Positions 24,095-30,759 of a DNA stretch of 39,982 nucleotides are shown piece by piece (positions within the stretch are counted from its first letter, which is position 1; each line of letters starts with the position of its first letter). Below the pieces are notes generated by a model. It was not told where the DNA came from. It worked only from the letters and a program-made list of their open reading frames with translations, and did not search any database. The translations under genes were made by a program, and so were the position numbers. The DNA lies in the IMG/VR virus record IMGVR_UViG_3300009551_000031, positions 1 to 39,982 of that record. One strand, written 5' to 3'. Source of the stretch: a virus.

Positions 24095-24467
24095 GCTCCG
24101 CTTCCCACTTCTTGCCCTTCGGTGTGGTCAGGAACTCAGTCCAATAGGCCGTCACAACATCGCGACCGTCGAACCCGTACTTCGTCTGGAATTTCGGCCA
24201 GCCTAGGCGGTTCGTTTGCTCATCATGTGCGGCCCAGCACATTGGCATGGACGCGCAATCGCTAACCTTAGTTGACGTGCCCTTGTCGCCCCAAGGATCG
24301 AAATGGCAGGCCATGACGACGCCCTCGCAAACATGCGTGGGGCAATGGATCGACAGGAAGCACGGAAGGTCACGCTGCCACCGGATGTACGGCGGACAGC
24401 GCTTCGGGTCTGGGGCTTTCACCCGTGCCCGCTTGACCTTCTTGAAGGCGGCCCGCGCGATGAACAT
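24087..24467 (-). CDS. Possible HNH/Ref-like nuclease
   Basis: A 126-residue basic protein. The pattern PYIRWQRDLPCFLSIHC, then HVCEGVVMACHFDPWGDKG, then SMPMCWAAHDEQTNRLGW contains spaced Cys and His residues. They resemble the zinc and active-site layout of HNH nucleases such as DUF968 or RecA-dependent Ref proteins. It lies between SSB and DUF1367 genes in a recombination context. The start shares a base with the ssb stop (TGATG). The nuclease call is tentative. Confidence 0.55.
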   Translation of the reverse strand: MFIARAAFKKVKRARVKAPDPKRCPPYIRWQRDLPCFLSIHCPTHVCEGVVMACHFDPWGDKGTSTKVSDCASMPMCWAAHDEQTNRLGWPKFQTKYGFDGRDVVTAYWTEFLTTPKGKKWEAEHV

Positions 24468-24943
24468 CAGCTAACCCGATGCTCGAATGCGGGGCTGGCC
24501 GTGATAAACGGCACGGAATCGTCGATATCGTCATCAACACGCGGCTCTGGAGCCCCGCGCGAGCCGCCACCATGTTCATCGCCGCCATCTCCCCTACCGT
24601 CGAGAAGCACCAGCACGGCGTTGAAGCCCTGCAGCACGATTTCGGTCGAATAGCGATCGGCGCCCGACTGGTCCTGCCACTTGCGGGTCGTCAGTGCGCC
24701 TTCGAGATAGACCTTGCTACCCTTGCGCAGATAGCGCTCGGCGACGTTGGCGAGGCCTTCGCTGAACACCTTGACCGTATGCCACTCGGTCTTTTCCTTG
24801 CGCTCGCCACTATTGCGGTCCTTCCAGCTTTCGGACGTGGCGATGCGGAGCTCGACCACCTTGCCGCCGTTCTGGAAGCTGCGCGATTCGGGATCCCGCC
24901 CGAGATTGCCGACGAGGATCACCTTGTTGACCGAACCTGACAT
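24467..24943 (-). CDS. ssb: Single-stranded DNA-binding protein
   Basis: A 158-residue SSB. The N-terminal OB-fold (residues 1-110) is typical: [50 protein letters not shown] Gly-rich linker follows, then the acidic [10 protein letters not shown] that normally ends an SSB. Here it is not terminal, since 12 more residues ([12 protein letters not shown]) follow. SSB protects single strands during phage replication and feeds the ERF-type annealing protein encoded two genes upstream. Confidence 0.92.
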   Translation of the reverse strand: MSGSVNKVILVGNLGRDPESRSFQNGGKVVELRIATSESWKDRNSGERKEKTEWHTVKVFSEGLANVAERYLRKGSKVYLEGALTTRKWQDQSGADRYSTEIVLQGFNAVLVLLDGRGDGGDEHGGGSRGAPEPRVDDDIDDSVPFITASPAFEHRVS

Positions 24944-25131
24944 TATGCCGCTTCCTTCTCGGGCTTTGGGTTGAGCGTGAGGATGAAGTCGCCCGTGTCG
25001 GCATTCTGTTCGACATCGGTCACTTGCAGGTCAGCGAGCGCGCTGTAGCTGCAAATGTTCTCACTCAGGATCGCGGCTACATCGGCGCGGTCGAGAGTTA
25101 GGGTGGTTTCACCCCTGATTTTGACGGTCAT
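24943..25131 (-). CDS. Small hypothetical protein between SSB and ERF
   Basis: A 62-residue acidic protein ([20 protein letters not shown], then [18 protein letters not shown]). The overlaps with both neighbours are one and four bases. Its place inside the recombination pair suggests a helper role, but no family is recognised. Confidence 0.65.
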   Translation of the reverse strand: MTVKIRGETTLTLDRADVAAILSENICSYSALADLQVTDVEQNADTGDFILTLNPKPEKEAA

Positions 25132-25982
25132 CCTGCATTCCTTCTGCCAAGAGCGGTCAGCCCGCTTTCAAAAGCATCGCGCTCCTTTTCGAAGCGGCGG
25201 CGATCAATGTCGTTTAGCCCGTCGATCAGGGCTTCGTTGGTGGCGTTCCAGGCAGTGAAGGATTTGAGCGTCTCGTTTTCCTTCATGGAGCGGATCAGCG
25301 CGCCAAACATGCCTTCGTCGGCTTGGGTCAGCGCTTCCTTGGCATCCGCGATCTGACCTTTGACACCGCGCTTGTCGGCGCCATCACCATTCCACCAGAC
25401 GGGCAGGTAGCGTTCGCACTGGGCCAGTTCGGCGGCGTGCCGAGATTCCAGAGCCTCGATTTCCGATACGGACTGCGCAGCCAGCAGCTTGTTGACGAAA
25501 GCGCGCATTCCGCCTTGGAGCGCGGACTTGCTAGCGAACGGGCCTTCCAGCTTTTCGCGCTGCGCCGGTTCCTCTGCTGTGTCATTGCCCTGCCTGTCGT
25601 TCACAGGGGCTCGCACAGCCGCGTTTCCGTCGTCATCCTCCGGGCACACCCCGAAAGCCGTCATGAGGCTGTAGCGGCGCGCATAGGTTAGCGCAGAGCC
25701 GTATCCCTGCGCATCCTGCTTGCTTGCCGGGACAAATAGCTTGCCGAACGAGAATTGTTCGCCGCTCTCATGCCCGACGATGGTTTCGACGCAGACGCCG
25801 CCTTCCTGTTCGTGCGTCATCTGCGCGTAGAACAGGGCATGCTTGCACAGCGCGGGCTTGATAGCATCTACCACGCTAGACAGGTCCGCATACTTCGATT
25901 TGAAGTGCGGGTTGTTGCTATCCTTGGTCGCCCCCTCGATTTCAGGGAACGCCTTGGCCATGGCTGCGAACAGCTTATTCAT
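25128..25982 (-). CDS. erf: ERF-family single-strand annealing recombinase
   Basis: 284 residues from the ATG at 25982, which has TGAGG just upstream and overlaps the previous stop (ATGAATAA); a longer frame to 26033 is rejected. The ERF signature is clear in the first ~140 residues: MAKAFPEIEGATKDSNNPHF, KSKYADLSSVVDAI, and GYGSALTYARRYSLMTAFGV. The C-terminal half is helical. ERF proteins (as in P22) anneal complementary single strands and help circularise or recombine phage DNA. SSB follows two genes downstream. Confidence 0.9.
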   Translation of the reverse strand: MNKLFAAMAKAFPEIEGATKDSNNPHFKSKYADLSSVVDAIKPALCKHALFYAQMTHEQEGGVCVETIVGHESGEQFSFGKLFVPASKQDAQGYGSALTYARRYSLMTAFGVCPEDDDGNAAVRAPVNDRQGNDTAEEPAQREKLEGPFASKSALQGGMRAFVNKLLAAQSVSEIEALESRHAAELAQCERYLPVWWNGDGADKRGVKGQIADAKEALTQADEGMFGALIRSMKENETLKSFTAWNATNEALIDGLNDIDRRRFEKERDAFESGLTALGRRNAG

Positions 25983-26184
25983 GGTGAGCCTCATGGAGCG
26001 TACCGGCTTCGACGGTAGAGGCTCGCTTGCCATGCTCGGGGTGAGCCGAAGCGGCGGGGGGACGGGTTACGTATGCCCAGAGGCTCACAGGGAGCAGGCC
26101 AATCCAGATCGCGATGGTGAGCCGCTTAGTGACGCGGTTCATCGTGCGAGGAATGAACACACCCAAGGCATAGTCGGGGGTCAT
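25975..26184 (-). CDS. Small protein with one membrane span
   Basis: 69 residues from 26184, with an internal ATG at 26142 as an alternative start. One hydrophobic helix (LTIAIWIGLLPVSLWAYV, about residues 22-39) is followed by a polar His-rich tail. The stop overlaps the erf start. Function unknown. Confidence 0.55.
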   Translation of the reverse strand: MTPDYALGVFIPRTMNRVTKRLTIAIWIGLLPVSLWAYVTRPPAASAHPEHGKRASTVEAGTLHEAHHE

Positions 26185-26540
26185 GCCAACCCTCCGACAT
26201 TAAGCTTGCGACGAAGCTTTTCTTCTTCGCTGTTGAGCCAGGGTCGATATTCAGAACTCAGAAGGTCCGGTACGTCTTCCTTTATGGGACGTAGGGAGCG
26301 CATCTGTTCTATGAATGTATCGTCTGCTTTGGGGATGTGGCGGAACCGATTAGGGCTCCAACCAAAGCCATCATGTTCCCACGCAGCTTTAACGCCCGAT
26401 AAAATTGGAGAATTTGTGCGCGCTGACAGACATTCGACGCGGTAAAGCTTTCCCTTGATAAGGGGGCACGTGGTCCGCAAGGTCGGTCGCGCGTCAACGC
26501 ACACCACCACATCACCAATCTTGAAAGGTCCAGCACTCAT
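26181..26540 (-). CDS. Small SH3-like hypothetical phage protein
   Basis: A 119-residue protein. The N-terminal part (FKIGDVVVCVDARPTLR, then LIKGKLYRVECLSA) has the short-strand pattern of an SH3-like barrel seen in many small phage proteins. The C-terminal part is charged and helical. It overlaps both neighbours by four bases. Function unknown. Confidence 0.7.
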   Translation of the reverse strand: MSAGPFKIGDVVVCVDARPTLRTTCPLIKGKLYRVECLSARTNSPILSGVKAAWEHDGFGWSPNRFRHIPKADDTFIEQMRSLRPIKEDVPDLLSSEYRPWLNSEEEKLRRKLNVGGLA

Positions 26541-26953
26541 GCTTCACCTCTATGGGGAGTAGGGTTGCTACTGGTTTTAGGCGAATCCTTCGGCCCGCGC
26601 TTTCGTGCTGCGCACGGAGCCGCAAGCGTCTCCGCCGTTCCGGCTTCAATCGCTTTCGCTAGCTGGTCGCGCGCTTCAGACCGCAGCCATATCGAATGGT
26701 GATATGTGCGTGTGTCAGGAACGTATTCCTGCTTGGCGTATCTAGACCCACCGATGGCAGAAAGAATGGCGTTGTCGAGGCTAAGGCGCGTCTGCCGCTT
26801 TAGGCCTGGATTCCTATTCCTCTCGTTCCAGCCTGCCTTAAAGGCCTGTGCGAGCATCTTTTCGATGCGCGAGGGATCGTTACCCGACAGGGCCGCGACT
26901 ACAGGCGCGGTCGCCGAAGGCGATAGAGCCCGGTCTGAAGGACGCGCCATCAC
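26537..26953 (-). CDS. Hypothetical protein
   Basis: A 138-residue basic protein with PSRIEKMLAQAFKAGWNER in the middle and a Lys/Pro/Ser-rich tail. No membrane segment and no clear motif. It overlaps the neighbouring genes by four bases. No family recognised. Confidence 0.65.
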   Translation of the reverse strand: MMARPSDRALSPSATAPVVAALSGNDPSRIEKMLAQAFKAGWNERNRNPGLKRQTRLSLDNAILSAIGGSRYAKQEYVPDTRTYHHSIWLRSEARDQLAKAIEAGTAETLAAPCAARKRGPKDSPKTSSNPTPHRGEA

Positions 26954-27171
26954 GCAATCCCCCGCATCGGATCACCCAAGGTCTCAGTAAAACTAACCCT
27001 AGGTACAGACCCAACTATCCTCCCAGAGTTAGCAAGGGCGAGAAGCTCAAACTCCTCACGCTCTGAGGGCTCGTAGAGATAGCTGTCCGTGGCTTCCCCA
27101 CAGCTCGCACAAAAGGCGCGCTCAGTATCCCGGAGAGCATCGCAGCCGACGCAAAGGTGGAAGCCGGTCAT
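26950..27171 (-). CDS. Zinc-ribbon protein
   Basis: A 73-residue protein with LCVGCDALRD and FCASCGEATD, giving a CxxC...CxxC zinc ribbon at residues ~7-25. An acidic helical part (REEFELLALANSGRIVG) follows. Such small ribbons may bind nucleic acid or a host protein. It overlaps the next upstream gene by four bases. Confidence 0.7.
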   Translation of the reverse strand: MTGFHLCVGCDALRDTERAFCASCGEATDSYLYEPSEREEFELLALANSGRIVGSVPRVSFTETLGDPMRGIA

Positions 27172-27392
27172 GCTGACACCTTGAAGCGCTCAAGGAAAGC
27201 TCCCGTAGAAATGCGGAGAGTGTTGAAGTGGTCTTTGCCGTTTTCGTGCCAACGGACGCGGTAGAGCGAACTACCGTCATGCTCGCCAAGCAACATGGCA
27301 TCCAGATTGTCCGAGCGGCGTCGATGCGTGCGAACGAATTTCTGGGTGACTGGCCGTGCAGTCTGCGCCGGGGATACAGGGGTGACAGACAT
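27168..27392 (-). CDS. Small hypothetical protein
   Basis: A 74-residue basic protein with FVRTHRRRSDNLDAMLLGEH and a beta-rich end (SLYRVRWHENGKDHFNTLRI). It starts on the last base of the hexapeptide-repeat gene's stop. No family recognised. Confidence 0.65.
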   Translation of the reverse strand: MSVTPVSPAQTARPVTQKFVRTHRRRSDNLDAMLLGEHDGSSLYRVRWHENGKDHFNTLRISTGAFLERFKVSA

Positions 27393-28129
27393 TATGCTGC
27401 CTCCGTCTCACGCGACTGAGAAACCATAGGGCGCCCTGTCGCGGTGCAGATCGCCTGCAAATAAGGCTTGTGAAGCGCCCAGAAGTCTAGCGCCTGGGTC
27501 GTATCCATCCGCTCGATGGCGCGATCATCGAAGGCCCACCATTCGACCAGAGAATGCGATTGGCAGCCAATGGTCATCTGATCGTCGGCGATGGTGACGT
27601 GCCACGTCAGGCCCGAAATGCAGATCGGAGAGACCCGCGCATCGCCGTAGACCCACGCATTGCCGGAGACCCACGCATTGCCGTAGACCTGCGCATTGCC
27701 GGAGACCCGCGCATTGCCGTAGACCCGCGCATCGCCGTAGACCTGCGCATTGCCGTAGACCCGCGCATCGCCGTAGACCTGCGCATTGCCGTAGACCTGC
27801 GCATTGCCGTAGACCTGCGCATTGCCGGAGACCCGCGCATCGCCGTAGACCCACGCATTGCCGGAGACCCGCGCATCGCCGTAGACCCACGCATTGCCGG
27901 AGACCCACGCATTGCCGTAGACCTGCGCAAGGTTCTCTTCTTTCTCGACGTAGCCGCCAAGATCGCCAACCGCGACATGAAGACCGATTGCAACCAGAGC
28001 GCGAATGCGGAAGAGCTTTATGCCGCGCCAATCGAGGATGAAGTCATCCTTTACCAGCTCGTACTTTTTGCCCTCGACCGGCTTATCGGCCTTCTTGGTG
28101 CGTGGCTTCTTTGCAGCGGCTTCAGCCAT
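27392..28129 (-). CDS. Hexapeptide-repeat (beta-helix) phage protein
   Basis: A 245-residue protein, the first gene after the proposed PL, with GGGAGG ahead of its ATG. The N-terminal domain (KLFRIRALVAIGLHVAVGDL, GGYVEKEENLAQ) is typical of a family common in phages. Then come about 16.7 six-residue repeats of the form A-[QWR]-V-[YS]-G-[ND] (about residues 68-167), which predict a beta-helix. The C-terminal part (ISGLTWHVTIADDQMTIGC, HSLVEWW) completes the family pattern. The function of this family is unknown. The repeats are encoded by near-identical 18-bp units, so copy number may change. Confidence 0.8.
   Translation of the reverse strand: MAEAAAKKPRTKKADKPVEGKKYELVKDDFILDWRGIKLFRIRALVAIGLHVAVGDLGGYVEKEENLAQVYGNAWVSGNAWVYGDARVSGNAWVYGDARVSGNAQVYGNAQVYGNAQVYGDARVYGNAQVYGDARVYGNARVSGNAQVYGNAWVSGNAWVYGDARVSPICISGLTWHVTIADDQMTIGCQSHSLVEWWAFDDRAIERMDTTQALDFWALHKPYLQAICTATGRPMVSQSRETEAA
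27629..27928 (-). repeat. Tandem 18-bp repeat array in the hexapeptide gene
   Basis: About 16.7 copies of an 18-bp unit, with only a few variable bases (the alternatives encode Q/W/R, Y/S and N/D). The array has no spacers and no palindromic unit, so it is not CRISPR. Slippage or unequal recombination could change its length in steps of six residues without breaking the frame. Confidence 0.95.
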
Positions 28130-28201
28130 TACGACCTCCCTGTGGATGTCCCCACCGTGTCTTCGGCCCTAAGGCGATCAACGGTGGAGACAGGGAGATA
28201 C

Positions 28202-28228
28202 TTACACCCGATGTAACTCAGGCGTCAA
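28202..28228 (-). promoter_or_regulatory. Proposed leftward early promoter PL with operator O1
   Basis: On the minus strand TTGACG (28228-28223) is followed after 16 bases by TGTAAG (28212-28207). A perfect 15-bp palindrome, TTACA-N5-TGTAA (28202-28216), covers the spacer and the -10 region. The same geometry appears at the proposed PR. The promoter would serve the leftward recombination block beginning with the gene at 28129. Confidence 0.65.
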
Positions 28229-28235
28229 CAGGTTT

Positions 28236-28250
28236 TTACGCTGCGTGTAA
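28236..28250. promoter_or_regulatory. Repressor operator candidate O2
   Basis: TTACG-CTGCG-TGTAA, the same 15-bp pattern as O1, O3 and O4. It lies just downstream of the repressor stop codon and 20 bases from O1. It is probably an auxiliary site for the XRE repressor (inference). Confidence 0.6.
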
Positions 28251-28255
28251 TTTAT

Positions 28256-28582
28256 TTATGACGATCGGCGCGAGTTACGGATCGCCTCGAACACGGCGAC
28301 GGCTTCCGTAACCTCTGCGTCGGTGTAATCGTCTAGGTGGATAACCTGTCCGGCTTTTAGGGGATTTCGCACAAATAGCTGATCGACTTCGGTCTGATAG
28401 ACCTCGGCCAAGGCGTTCAGGACGGGTTCGCTGTAAGGCTGCTTTCCAGCCTCGATCCTGGAGATAGAGGCGGCTGTCGTCGGAAGCTTGGGATCGTCCA
28501 TATAATCCAGCGCGCCAGCCACGTATGCCAAGGTATAACCCTTCGATTCACGCCATTCGCGCAAATATGGTCGCTTTGCCAT
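28256..28582 (-). CDS. XRE-family phage repressor (CI-like)
   Basis: 108 residues from the ATG at 28582; the longer frame to 28675 runs through the operator region and is rejected. The N-terminal ~65 residues form an XRE helix-turn-helix (REWRESKGYTLAYVAGALDY, then AASISRIEAGKQPYSEPVLN, ALAEVY). The C-terminal part is short, with no LexA-type autocleavage domain, so induction must differ from that of lambda CI. It lies back to back with a Cro-like gene and is flanked by four copies of a candidate operator. The likely role is maintenance of lysogeny. Confidence 0.85.
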   Translation of the reverse strand: MAKRPYLREWRESKGYTLAYVAGALDYMDDPKLPTTAASISRIEAGKQPYSEPVLNALAEVYQTEVDQLFVRNPLKAGQVIHLDDYTDAEVTEAVAVFEAIRNSRRSS

Positions 28583-28595
28583 GCCATCGATTCCC

Positions 28596-28610
28596 TTACA
28601 GCGAGCGTAA
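28596..28610. promoter_or_regulatory. Repressor operator candidate O3
   Basis: TTACA-GCGAG-CGTAA, the third copy of the 15-bp pattern. It ends 14 bases before the repressor start codon and could mediate control of the repressor's own gene. Confidence 0.55.
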
Positions 28611-28614
28611 GGGA

Positions 28615-28645
28615 TTATCCCACGGCGTTCCCGGCCATGGGATAA
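28615..28645. promoter_or_regulatory. Second inverted repeat in the immunity region
   Basis: TTATCCCACGG (28615-28625) and CCATGGGATAA (28635-28645) are 10/11 complementary with a 9-base spacer. The element lies between O3 and the proposed PR and differs from the TTACR operators. It may bind another regulator, for example the Cro-like protein, or form an RNA hairpin in the repressor leader. Confidence 0.5.
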
Positions 28646-28664
28646 GGCTGCATGTAAATTGCAG

Positions 28665-28693
28665 TTGACTGTCATGTTACGTCCGGTGTAACA
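28665..28693 (+). promoter_or_regulatory. Proposed rightward early promoter PR with operator O4
   Basis: TTGACT (28665-28670), 16 bases, TGTAAC (28687-28692). The operator TTACG-TCCGG-TGTAA (28677-28691), extended to TGTTAC...GTAACA, covers the spacer and -10 region. The layout mirrors the proposed PL. The cro-like start lies 10 bases beyond the -10, so the message would be leaderless or nearly so. Confidence 0.65.
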
Positions 28694-28702
28694 TCCGGTT
28701 CT

Positions 28703-28891
28703 ATGACGCTAGACGAATACCTCATTGAGCGCTCGCCTAGGCAGCTTTCCGAAGCAACCGGCATCAGCATGGCATCGCTTTCCCGCATTCGCCACCGCAA
28801 GCAGAAGCCGTCAGCTTCAAGCATGGAGCTGATCTGCCTGCATACGGGCGGGAAGGTGACGCCGAACGATCTCCTCGGGATCGCCTGCTAA
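28703..28891 (+). CDS. Cro-like helix-turn-helix protein
   Basis: A 62-residue protein, divergent from the XRE repressor. The helix-turn-helix is clear (RQLSEATGISMASLSRIRHR) and is followed by SMELICLHTGGKVTPNDLLG. Size and place match Cro, which turns off the repressor during lytic growth. There is no good ribosome-binding site, and the start lies close to the proposed transcription start, as in a leaderless message. Its 3' end meets a convergent gene with a four-base overlap. Confidence 0.8.
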   Translation: MTLDEYLIERSPRQLSEATGISMASLSRIRHRKQKPSASSMELICLHTGGKVTPNDLLGIAC

Positions 28892-29103
28892 TGCTGTCGC
28901 TGGGGGAACGAAACGACCTCTGCGTCAACATCATTCCATGCTCGGATGAAGCGCCTAAGGTTGCGCATCGTCTTGATAAGATCGCACCTAGACATACTGC
29001 CGGAAATTTCTCTCTGGCCGCTTTTGATCGTGACCAAACCATGGTCGCCGTGCGGTCCAAACTCAAGCGGCCCAGTAAATGCCGCCACAAACCCATCAAG
29101 CAT
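28888..29103 (-). CDS. Small protein antisense to the rightward early transcript
   Basis: A 71-residue protein with GGAGG at a good distance before the ATG at 29103. The sequence looks natural (GPHGDHGLVTIKSGQREISG, then DLIKTMRNLRRFIRAWND), while the opposite-strand frame looks random. No membrane segment and no known family. It faces the cro-like gene tail to tail, so it may be expressed in the lysogen or may interfere with rightward transcription. Confidence 0.6.
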   Translation of the reverse strand: MLDGFVAAFTGPLEFGPHGDHGLVTIKSGQREISGSMSRCDLIKTMRNLRRFIRAWNDVDAEVVSFPQRQH

Positions 29104-29143
29104 ACTAGCACCCTCCCTAACTCGGGATGCTGCTTGCTAACAG

Positions 29144-29199
29144 GTTGCTTTGCAACTGATTTATGTTCGATGCGTCCAGTTTGGGTAAAGTTTACCCAA
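29144..29199. promoter_or_regulatory. Intergenic control region with perfect palindrome
   Basis: TTGGGTAAA-G-TTTACCCAA at 29181-29199 is a perfect 9-bp inverted repeat with a one-base centre. A second inverted repeat, GTTGC-TTT-GCAAC, lies at 29144-29156. They sit between a leftward gene (start 29103) and a rightward gene (start 29301). A protein operator controlling divergent promoters is the simplest reading. The rest of 29104-29300 holds no gene that I can support. Confidence 0.6.
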
Positions 29200-29300
29200 G
29201 TTAATATCTGTTCACCATCGCGCGGCGCCGCCTCCAAGGCCGCGCGTGCCGCCGGGGCCTCCCCAATCGCCCCGGCGGCTAAGCTCTCGGGAGCATCAGC

Positions 29301-29486
29301 ATGACCATTGAACAGGCCATCGTCATTGGCTCGCTCTACTTCGCCATCATTGTTGGCGGAGTCCTTGAGTTCCGCGCGCGCCATCAGGTCCGCAACGATG
29401 CGGATGACCAGGGGGCCGATTGGGGTGGGGAGCATCTCCATGACGGCGGCGTAATTACCAACAGCGGGGACCGGGATAATGCCTGA
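29301..29486 (+). CDS. Small protein with one membrane span
   Basis: A 61-residue reading frame with CGGGAG ahead of its ATG. One N-terminal hydrophobic helix (AIVIGSLYFAIIVGGVLEF) is followed by a polar acidic tail. It overlaps the next gene by eight bases. The opposite strand is also open here, which lowers confidence. Function unknown. Confidence 0.5.
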   Translation: MTIEQAIVIGSLYFAIIVGGVLEFRARHQVRNDADDQGADWGGEHLHDGGVITNSGDRDNA

Positions 29487-29910
29487 TCTTTCCATTCCTG
29501 CACGGGATTCCGTTGCAGCGCAGCGTGAGCTTTTCAGACGTGCGGAGAGCGAAGAAGGGCTCTCAATTGCTGTGATTGCGAAAAGGTCCCCGCTGAAGGC
29601 TGGGACCATGCAGGGCTGGCGCGATGGCTCTGCAATGCCCGCATGGGCGATAGGCGCGCTGAGTTCGGCCGGCGTACCGGATCACCTGCTTTCACTTATC
29701 GTCGAGCCATTCGCTTGCTTCGTTGTGTCTGAACCTGACGGCGAAGGCGATCTAGACACAGCCGCCAATGAGGCCCTGGATTTCGCATCCGAGGTCAACA
29801 AGGCGCATCATCCGAACAGCCCCGGCGGCCTCGCCATTGTTCCACAAGAGCGGGCTCTGATCGAGCCAAAGCGGCAACGCGCCGCTGCCGCTATCCGAAA
29901 GGCAGCCTGA
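29479..29910 (+). CDS. Putative phage transcription regulator (CII position)
   Basis: A 143-residue protein. The N-terminal part (RRAESEEGLSIAVIAKRSPL, then KAGTMQGWRDGSAMPAWAIG) looks like a divergent helix-turn-helix of the kind seen in phage regulators. The C-terminal third is Ala/Lys/Arg-rich. Its place, two genes downstream of cro and before the replication genes, is that of lambda cII. The function is inferred from position and pattern only. Confidence 0.6.
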   Translation: MPDLSIPARDSVAAQRELFRRAESEEGLSIAVIAKRSPLKAGTMQGWRDGSAMPAWAIGALSSAGVPDHLLSLIVEPFACFVVSEPDGEGDLDTAANEALDFASEVNKAHHPNSPGGLAIVPQERALIEPKRQRAAAAIRKAA

Positions 29911-29911
29911 T

Positions 29912-30562
29912 ATGATCCGGGGGGATGAAATCAGGCGGCGCATCGAATGGACGCCACAGCGCATATCCGATCTGCGGGTTCTAGTCGCCGAAGGTCTGTC
30001 TGATGGCAAGATAGCGCGAATACTCAAGCTGAGCCGGAACACCGTTGTAGGGGCTCGCTGGCGCTTCAAACTGGTGAGTTGCAATGCGGAGAAGCACGCT
30101 CATCGCATCACGCCGTCCGACTTCGGCGATATAGGCCCAACGCTGACCGTCGAGCAGGCTGCAAAGCACTATAAGGCGTCTCCTACCACGATCCGCAAAT
30201 GGCACCGCGAGTTTGACTCAAAACCCGCTATAGTGGCTCGGGTATACGAGAAGAAGGTTCGCGAACCAAAGGCTACCAAAGCCCCTAAGCCGCGCAGTGT
30301 TGCCGCCAGGCAGACCATCCGCGCGTTCAGGGTACCAGAGCGCCAAGTGACGCTTGCCGCATCTGCGCAGCTATTCCTTCAGCGCTACGGTCCCGTTATC
30401 CGCGCGCGCACCATCGATCCCGCCGCAGCCAACGATCAATGGATCGTCAACGGCCGGCGCCTCTCCGAAGCCGAAATGCTCGCCGCCGCTGAGCGCAAAG
30501 GATTTATTTCAGCCAACTCTACATCATTCGACGAATATGCTCTTATTAGGTGCGGCCAATGA
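29912..30562 (+). CDS. Double-HTH regulator with GcrA-like N-terminus
   Basis: A 216-residue protein. Residues ~11-53 (WTPQRISDLRVLVAEGLSDG, KIARILKLSRNTVVGARWRF) match the pattern of the GcrA DNA-binding domain, a cell-cycle regulator of alphaproteobacteria. A second helix-turn-helix follows (TLTVEQAAKHYKASPTTIRK, WHREF). The remainder has a basic linker and a short C-terminal domain (WIVNGRRLSEAEMLAAAERK). It may control phage genes or act on GcrA/CcrM-linked host promoters (inference). It overlaps the next gene as ATGA. Confidence 0.7.
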   Translation: MIRGDEIRRRIEWTPQRISDLRVLVAEGLSDGKIARILKLSRNTVVGARWRFKLVSCNAEKHAHRITPSDFGDIGPTLTVEQAAKHYKASPTTIRKWHREFDSKPAIVARVYEKKVREPKATKAPKPRSVAARQTIRAFRVPERQVTLAASAQLFLQRYGPVIRARTIDPAAANDQWIVNGRRLSEAEMLAAAERKGFISANSTSFDEYALIRCGQ

Positions 30563-30759
30563 TCGCCGCGTCATCAGTCAACCCCAATTGGTCCCTCCTG
30601 GATCGTGTCATCACCTCGGATATGTCCGATGGTGAATATCACGGTCCCGTACCCCGGCATTTGCTTGTCGATCGCGATCCATGCCCCCGTTGTGGCGCCC
30701 GTGGGGATCTGAAATGCGGCCATAGTGCCAAGTTCATCGGTGTGGAGATGCACCTGTGA
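30559..30759 (+). CDS. Small Cys-rich hypothetical protein
   Basis: A 66-residue protein whose ATG overlaps the previous stop. DPCPRCGARGDLKCGHS contains CxxC plus C..H, a likely small zinc site. It overlaps the next gene as GTGA. Function unknown. Confidence 0.65.
   Translation: MIAASSVNPNWSLLDRVITSDMSDGEYHGPVPRHLLVDRDPCPRCGARGDLKCGHSAKFIGVEMHL

Noticed and set aside
27629-27928. CRISPR array
   Set aside because: Units are contiguous 18-bp coding repeats with no unique spacers, within a protein family with hexapeptide repeats.
27554-28216. Repeat-containing proteins in the other frames of the hexapeptide array
   Set aside because: The repeat lacks stops in several frames, so open frames arise automatically; only the 27392-28129 minus frame has natural flanking domains and a good ribosome-binding site.
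28764-29609. 281-residue minus-strand frame
   Set aside because: It is antisense to the cro-like and CII-position genes, its composition is not protein-like over most of its length, and it has no good start.
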